Below, one piece after another: positions 7,201-9,383 of a stretch of DNA of 9,383 nt (its first letter is position 1; each line of letters starts with the position of its first letter). The notes below the pieces were generated by a model, which was not told the origin of the DNA, made no database searches, and saw only the letters and a list, made by a program, of their open reading frames with translations. Both the position numbers and the translations under genes were made by a program. This DNA is from Anaerolineales bacterium (GTDB lineage: Bacteria > Chloroflexota > Anaerolineae > Anaerolineales > UBA6663). The stretch lies in contig JAGOBN010000106.1 of assembly GCA_017999235.1 (NCBI GenBank), positions 1 through 9,383 of the forward strand, in the 5' to 3' direction.

Positions 7201-7335
7201 CTCGAGGCCGGCGCTGCCTAGGCCGTAGCCGGCCGAGGTCAGGATCATGACGCTCATGACCCCCGCGGCCAGCCGGCCTTCACCCGGACGAATCTGAAGG
7301 GCTCCCAGAAAGCGATGCATACGGCGCGACCCCAT
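4282..7335 (-). CDS. Transporter-like (NTT/MFS) membrane domain fused to HEAT repeats and a cyclic-nucleotide-binding domain
   Basis: This is a 1017-residue three-part protein. Residues about 22-415 contain roughly twelve hydrophobic helices and resemble the ATP/ADP translocase (Npt1/Npt2) or MFS fold, with a basic, proline-rich loop at 203-220 between the halves. Residues about 446-875 are Ala/Leu-rich helical repeats of HEAT type, seen as recurring phrases such as RDAEPEVRAAALRAL, ADPEPEVRLQAV and ADPEPAVRVRAAAAL. Residues about 884-1017 form a CRP-like cyclic-nucleotide-binding domain: PLFTGLTPADL, a GE-rich beta roll, and a phosphate-binding cassette GEMALLSQEPRHAD with Glu961 and Arg970. 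No helix-turn-helix follows, so it is not a transcription factor. This architecture occurs in several phyla, often annotated as a nucleotide transporter; no substrate is proven here. A likely reading is a transporter or membrane scaffold gated by cAMP/cGMP. The start may be Met1 or Met6 (7318-7320), since only the latter has a GGGG 9 nt upstream. Confidence 0.92.
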   Translation of the reverse strand: MGSRRMHRFLGALQIRPGEGRLAAGVMSVMILTSAGYGLGSAGLEALFFTRFGVQWLPPLYMALAALNLLTSLGVTAWLGQTSGPRAAVYIGLPLISALVLAGARAAFWLDAPGLYPALWLGKEVINLLLGLATWGLAGAVCDPRQAKRLFPLFGASRILGGVLGSLSTGPLVTGLGTENLLLVWAGALAAAALTARALMARPVLSGRRRPAPRRPARLRDELQAGYQTVRRSPLMRWIAVAAVLFSILYFSIALPFSKTAAAQFPDERSLAGFLGLFNGVSTAAAFLASVLLANRLYVRFGLMAMLLAFPALYLAGFGALALAASFQLVVAFRFVQMVWLAGVADAAYQALFNTVPADRRDQARAFISGVPEQAGTFLAGAILFVGEQAFEPRYLYGVGLAAAALTVLVVWRAGRAYAGALLDALRAGQPAPFWGAAPTAGHFPMDAAATALVIAALRDPQASLRRIAAEILGQLPAAGQAALAGLVGALRDAEPEVRAAALRALAQLHTAPAMLDITGRLADPEPEVRLQAVETVRALAGFPDGLRAHLEPLLADPEPAVRVRAAAALLKAGPHAAARDLLRRLAALGELEERVQALNALADWGDAEAFALIEAELADTYAPAASRRAAARALAVCGVAAAAPLAAALGDRDQGVRAAAIEALAHLGPPVLDHVVAALADPAAETAALQALERLPVEPAAGAVRRYINQRFTAAIHYDLLWRDVAPQAAEARTQLLAEVLRAAAHGQAVNAWRAASLLADHALITTALEGLQSPDAGQRATALEALETVPSLADLRPLLRLWDHPDPRLTVVPLEQHLIDLLDTEADAWLRAAAALAATGRPEPAMHAALERRAAADPDPLVRATAQCALGTPMNTLATVSIMERLLFLRRVPLFTGLTPADLRQVATLAGEQVFPADQLIAKQGEPGEVMYIIVAGEVRVVVDGREIARRQRGDIVGEMALLSQEPRHADLIAAGEVRVLSLDQASFESLLRDRPDVSLAVMRVLCARLREANR

Positions 7336-7433
7336 TATGCCACTGATAGGGCCGGCCGGCGCCGATTATCCCGCCGCCGCGTCAGACGCCGGCGGCCCCC
7401 GCCAGCGCCAATTGCTCGCTCAGCCGCGCGTAA

Positions 7434-7449
7434 TCAATTTAACGATTGA
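7434..7449. repeat. AT-rich inverted repeat in the gap upstream of the transporter fusion
   Basis: TCAAT (7434-7438) and ATTGA (7445-7449) flank TTAACG in an AT-rich island within an otherwise very G+C-rich 130-bp gap (7336-7465). It lies 17 bp past the transglutaminase stop and about 100 bp upstream of the transporter-fusion start. It could be an operator or part of a promoter for the minus-strand gene. No convincing -35/-10 pair was found, although GATAAT (reverse complement of 7357-7362 region) is -10-like. No T-tailed hairpin terminates the transglutaminase gene, so read-through is possible. Confidence 0.3.
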
Positions 7450-7465
7450 CACCCCATCCGAGCAC

Positions 7466-9383
7466 TCAGCGCGGCGGCCAGCCGCGCCGGCCAACCCAGC
7501 GGCCCACCGCCCGGCGCACCCCCGTCACCCAGACCAGCCGGCGCATGCCGGTCCAGGCGCGGTGCGCCAGGGAGCCGCTGGCCATTTCCGGATACGGGCT
7601 GTATTGCTCGGCCATGTACTGCGCCGTGATGAGGTCCACCGCCGGCTGGGCCTCCGGCAGCGCGGCGTTAAGTTCGCCGGCGCGTTCGCGCGGCGTGAGC
7701 GTGTTGGGCAGCGCCAGCCCCAGCCAGCGCGCCGCGCGCTCCAGCTCGCGGTAGGCGATGGTGACGGCGGTGGGGACAGCGCGGCCCAGCCAGTGCAGCA
7801 GCTGCCGCCCCGGCCGGCCCAGGCTTTCCAGGCCCATCAGATCGGCGCGCAGCAGGCCGCTCAGGCTGAGGAGCACCGCCAGACTGAGTACCCCGGCGGC
7901 GGCGGCCAGGCTGGCGCCCCATTGCGCCAAGAGCGCGGCCCAGTCTGGCCCAGCCGCGGCATTGGAATTGCCCGTCTCCGGCTCCAACCCCTCCCGGCTG
8001 AGGTCGCGCGTGGGGGCGGGGGCGGCGGTGGCATTCGCCTCCGGGTCGGTGACCACCACCTGGCGCTCCGGCCGGTTCAGGGGCGGCTCGGATCCGGTGG
8101 GCTCAAATTCGATCCAGCCGTAATCCGGGAAGAAGACTTCCGGCCAGGCATGCGCCTCCCGCTCGCGGACGAGGTACTGCCCGGTCTCCAAATTGAGTTC
8201 GCCTTGGGCAAAACCCACGGCCAGGCGCGCCGGGATCCCCAGCGACCGGAGCAGCACCACGGCGGCGGAGGCGTAGTAGTTGCAATAGCCGCGGCGGGTC
8301 TCAAACAAGAACCAATCCACCGGCTCGACGCCTTGGGGCGGGGCGCTGATGGCCTGATCATAGGTGATGTTGCGGCGCAGCCAGGCCGTGATGGCTTCCG
8401 CCTGCTCAAAGGCGCTGACGGCGCCGGCGTCTTGCACGATCTGCCGGGCCAGGTCGCGGGTGCGCGGGGTGACCGTGTCGGGCAGCTGCAGGAAGAAGGC
8501 CTTGATCCAGTCCGGGTAGTTATTCCCGGCCGAGTTCAAGCTGGCGGCATCCGCCACGGACACCGAGGCGATGACGGTGTAGCGCCGGTCATCGCCGGTG
8601 AGGATTTTTTGGGCGCGGACCGAGACCGGGTCCAGGGTGCCGCCGGGGCCGGGGAAGGCTTCGAAGGTGCTGACGCGGTCCACCAGCCGCGGCTGGGGCA
8701 GGACATACAGGCGGCTGGTGGCCTCCAACTGCGAGTTGAAGACCGCGCTCACCTCCCGGCGCAGCCGGTAGGCGGGCAGGCGCACGGTGGCGGCCCGGGC
8801 CGGGTCCTGCTCGCGGAACTCCAGTGCATCCCCGGATTGCCAGCGGCCGGCCAGATATTCCTGATAGGTGGTGGCGCGCCAGTAGAACCGCGGGATCTGG
8901 GAGAGATAGCTTTCGTCGCCGGCCTCGCCCGCCACCCCCGCTTCCGCCACCGCGCCAACCGACACGGTCATGATCTGCCGTTCGCTGAGGGAGGTGGCGC
9001 CGCTGAGGGTCAGTGAATCGCCGTAGAAATCCTGCGCGCTCAGGCCGGGGTTGCGCACGGCGTTAAACAGGCGCTCGAAGTTCTCGCGCACGGTGGCCCA
9101 GGCGCCGTTGACGTTGTCCCAGGCGGCCGCCGCCGGCGGCGAGGCGGACGCCACCGTGACGTTCTGGCCGAGCCAGGCCACGCCCACCAGGGCCACGGCC
9201 GCGAAGAGCCCGGCGCGCAGGAATTCAAAACGGGTTTCCGGGGTGAAGTGGATGCGCGCCGCCCGCCACTCCCGTTCGTAGGTCAGCAGGTTCATGCGCG
9301 TCAGCAGCAGCAGCGCCAGGATTAGGTAGGCGCCGAGATACAGTTCCAGCTTCTCGCCCACGTAGTAATAGGTGTTGATGAGC
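7466..9383 (-). CDS. TgpA-like membrane transglutaminase, N-terminus outside the window
   Basis: The open frame runs off the right edge; 638 codons plus the stop (TGA at 7466-7468) are present. Numbered from the Val codon at 9359-9361, membrane helices lie near 5-25 and 48-66, the latter being the last of the usual N-terminal bundle (DUF3488/TgpA_N). An extracytoplasmic region follows. The transglutaminase core carries the triad Cys360 (RRGYCNYYASA), His404 (REAHAWPEVFF) and Asp413 (PDYGWIEFEPTG). A low-complexity Pro/Ala linker comes next, then one helix near 484-504 and a cytoplasmic DUF4129-like tail with LTPRERAGEL and ITAQYMAEQYS. All three catalytic residues are intact, so it is probably an active thiol enzyme facing the cell exterior, either cross-linking or hydrolysing peptides; TgpA of Pseudomonas is essential, but its substrate is unsettled. 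Such genes often sit with a MoxR ATPase and a DUF58 protein, which would lie to the right if present. Confidence 0.93.
   Translation of the reverse strand, partial: LINTYYYVGEKLELYLGAYLILALLLLTRMNLLTYEREWRAARIHFTPETRFEFLRAGLFAAVALVGVAWLGQNVTVASASPPAAAAWDNVNGAWATVRENFERLFNAVRNPGLSAQDFYGDSLTLSGATSLSERQIMTVSVGAVAEAGVAGEAGDESYLSQIPRFYWRATTYQEYLAGRWQSGDALEFREQDPARAATVRLPAYRLRREVSAVFNSQLEATSRLYVLPQPRLVDRVSTFEAFPGPGGTLDPVSVRAQKILTGDDRRYTVIASVSVADAASLNSAGNNYPDWIKAFFLQLPDTVTPRTRDLARQIVQDAGAVSAFEQAEAITAWLRRNITYDQAISAPPQGVEPVDWFLFETRRGYCNYYASAAVVLLRSLGIPARLAVGFAQGELNLETGQYLVREREAHAWPEVFFPDYGWIEFEPTGSEPPLNRPERQVVVTDPEANATAAPAPTRDLSREGLEPETGNSNAAAGPDWAALLAQWGASLAAAAGVLSLAVLLSLSGLLRADLMGLESLGRPGRQLLHWLGRAVPTAVTIAYRELERAARWLGLALPNTLTPRERAGELNAALPEAQPAVDLITAQYMAEQYSPYPEMASGSLAHRAWTGMRRLVWVTGVRRAVGRWVGRRGWPPR

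Noticed and set aside
7446..7451. TTGACA as a plus-strand -35 box
   Set aside because: The region 17 bp downstream is GCGCGG-like with no -10, and no plus-strand gene follows.
7337..9016. Long plus-strand open frame (559 residues)
   Set aside because: It is antisense to the transglutaminase, whose catalytic triad is clear. The product is Gly/Arg/Gln-rich without domains, as expected of a shadow frame in GC-rich DNA.

Overview
The window is G+C-rich (roughly two thirds by eye) and densely coding. It reads as a chromosomal segment from a bacterium, most plausibly a member of the Chloroflexota (Anaerolineae/Caldilineae-like). That assignment is an inference. It rests on the mix of a MutS2 protein, a TgpA-type transglutaminase, a transporter-HEAT-cyclic-nucleotide fusion, and a secreted protein whose mature end begins with a Tyr-Leu-Pro motif of the kind common in Chloroflexota exported proteins. 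No mobile element, CRISPR array, tRNA or rRNA is visible.

Left part, plus strand (1-1418). The 3' end of a WecG/TagA/CpsF-family glycosyltransferase is followed by about 100 bp of leader with small inverted repeats. Next comes a well-conserved class I cyclic di-GMP riboswitch (GEMM-I aptamer, about 539-640). The riboswitch sits directly in front of a secreted, sortase-like cysteine protein (690-1358), which ends in a strong intrinsic terminator. The longest open frame of this gene begins at an ATG inside the aptamer (615), so that start is almost certainly wrong. The Shine-Dalgarno sequence for the better start at 690 lies in an 8-bp hairpin, which looks like a translational expression platform.

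Right part, minus strand (9383 down to 1408). Four genes run toward the sortase-like gene. In transcription order they are: a TgpA-like membrane transglutaminase (5' end outside the window); a 1017-residue fusion of a 12-helix transporter-like domain, a HEAT-repeat array and a C-terminal cyclic-nucleotide-binding domain; a full-length MutS2 with ATPase, coiled coil and Smr domain; and a small four-helix membrane protein 12 bp behind mutS2. Gaps are about 130, 72 and 12 bp, so the last two are probably co-transcribed and the others possibly.

The main point of interest is the left side. A predicted surface transpeptidase or hydrolase appears to be under direct c-di-GMP control, next to a cell-surface polysaccharide glycosyltransferase. 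This suggests that a second messenger controls assembly or anchoring at the cell surface. The cyclic-nucleotide-binding fusion on the right is a second nucleotide-sensing protein, but nothing in the sequence ties it mechanistically to the riboswitch.
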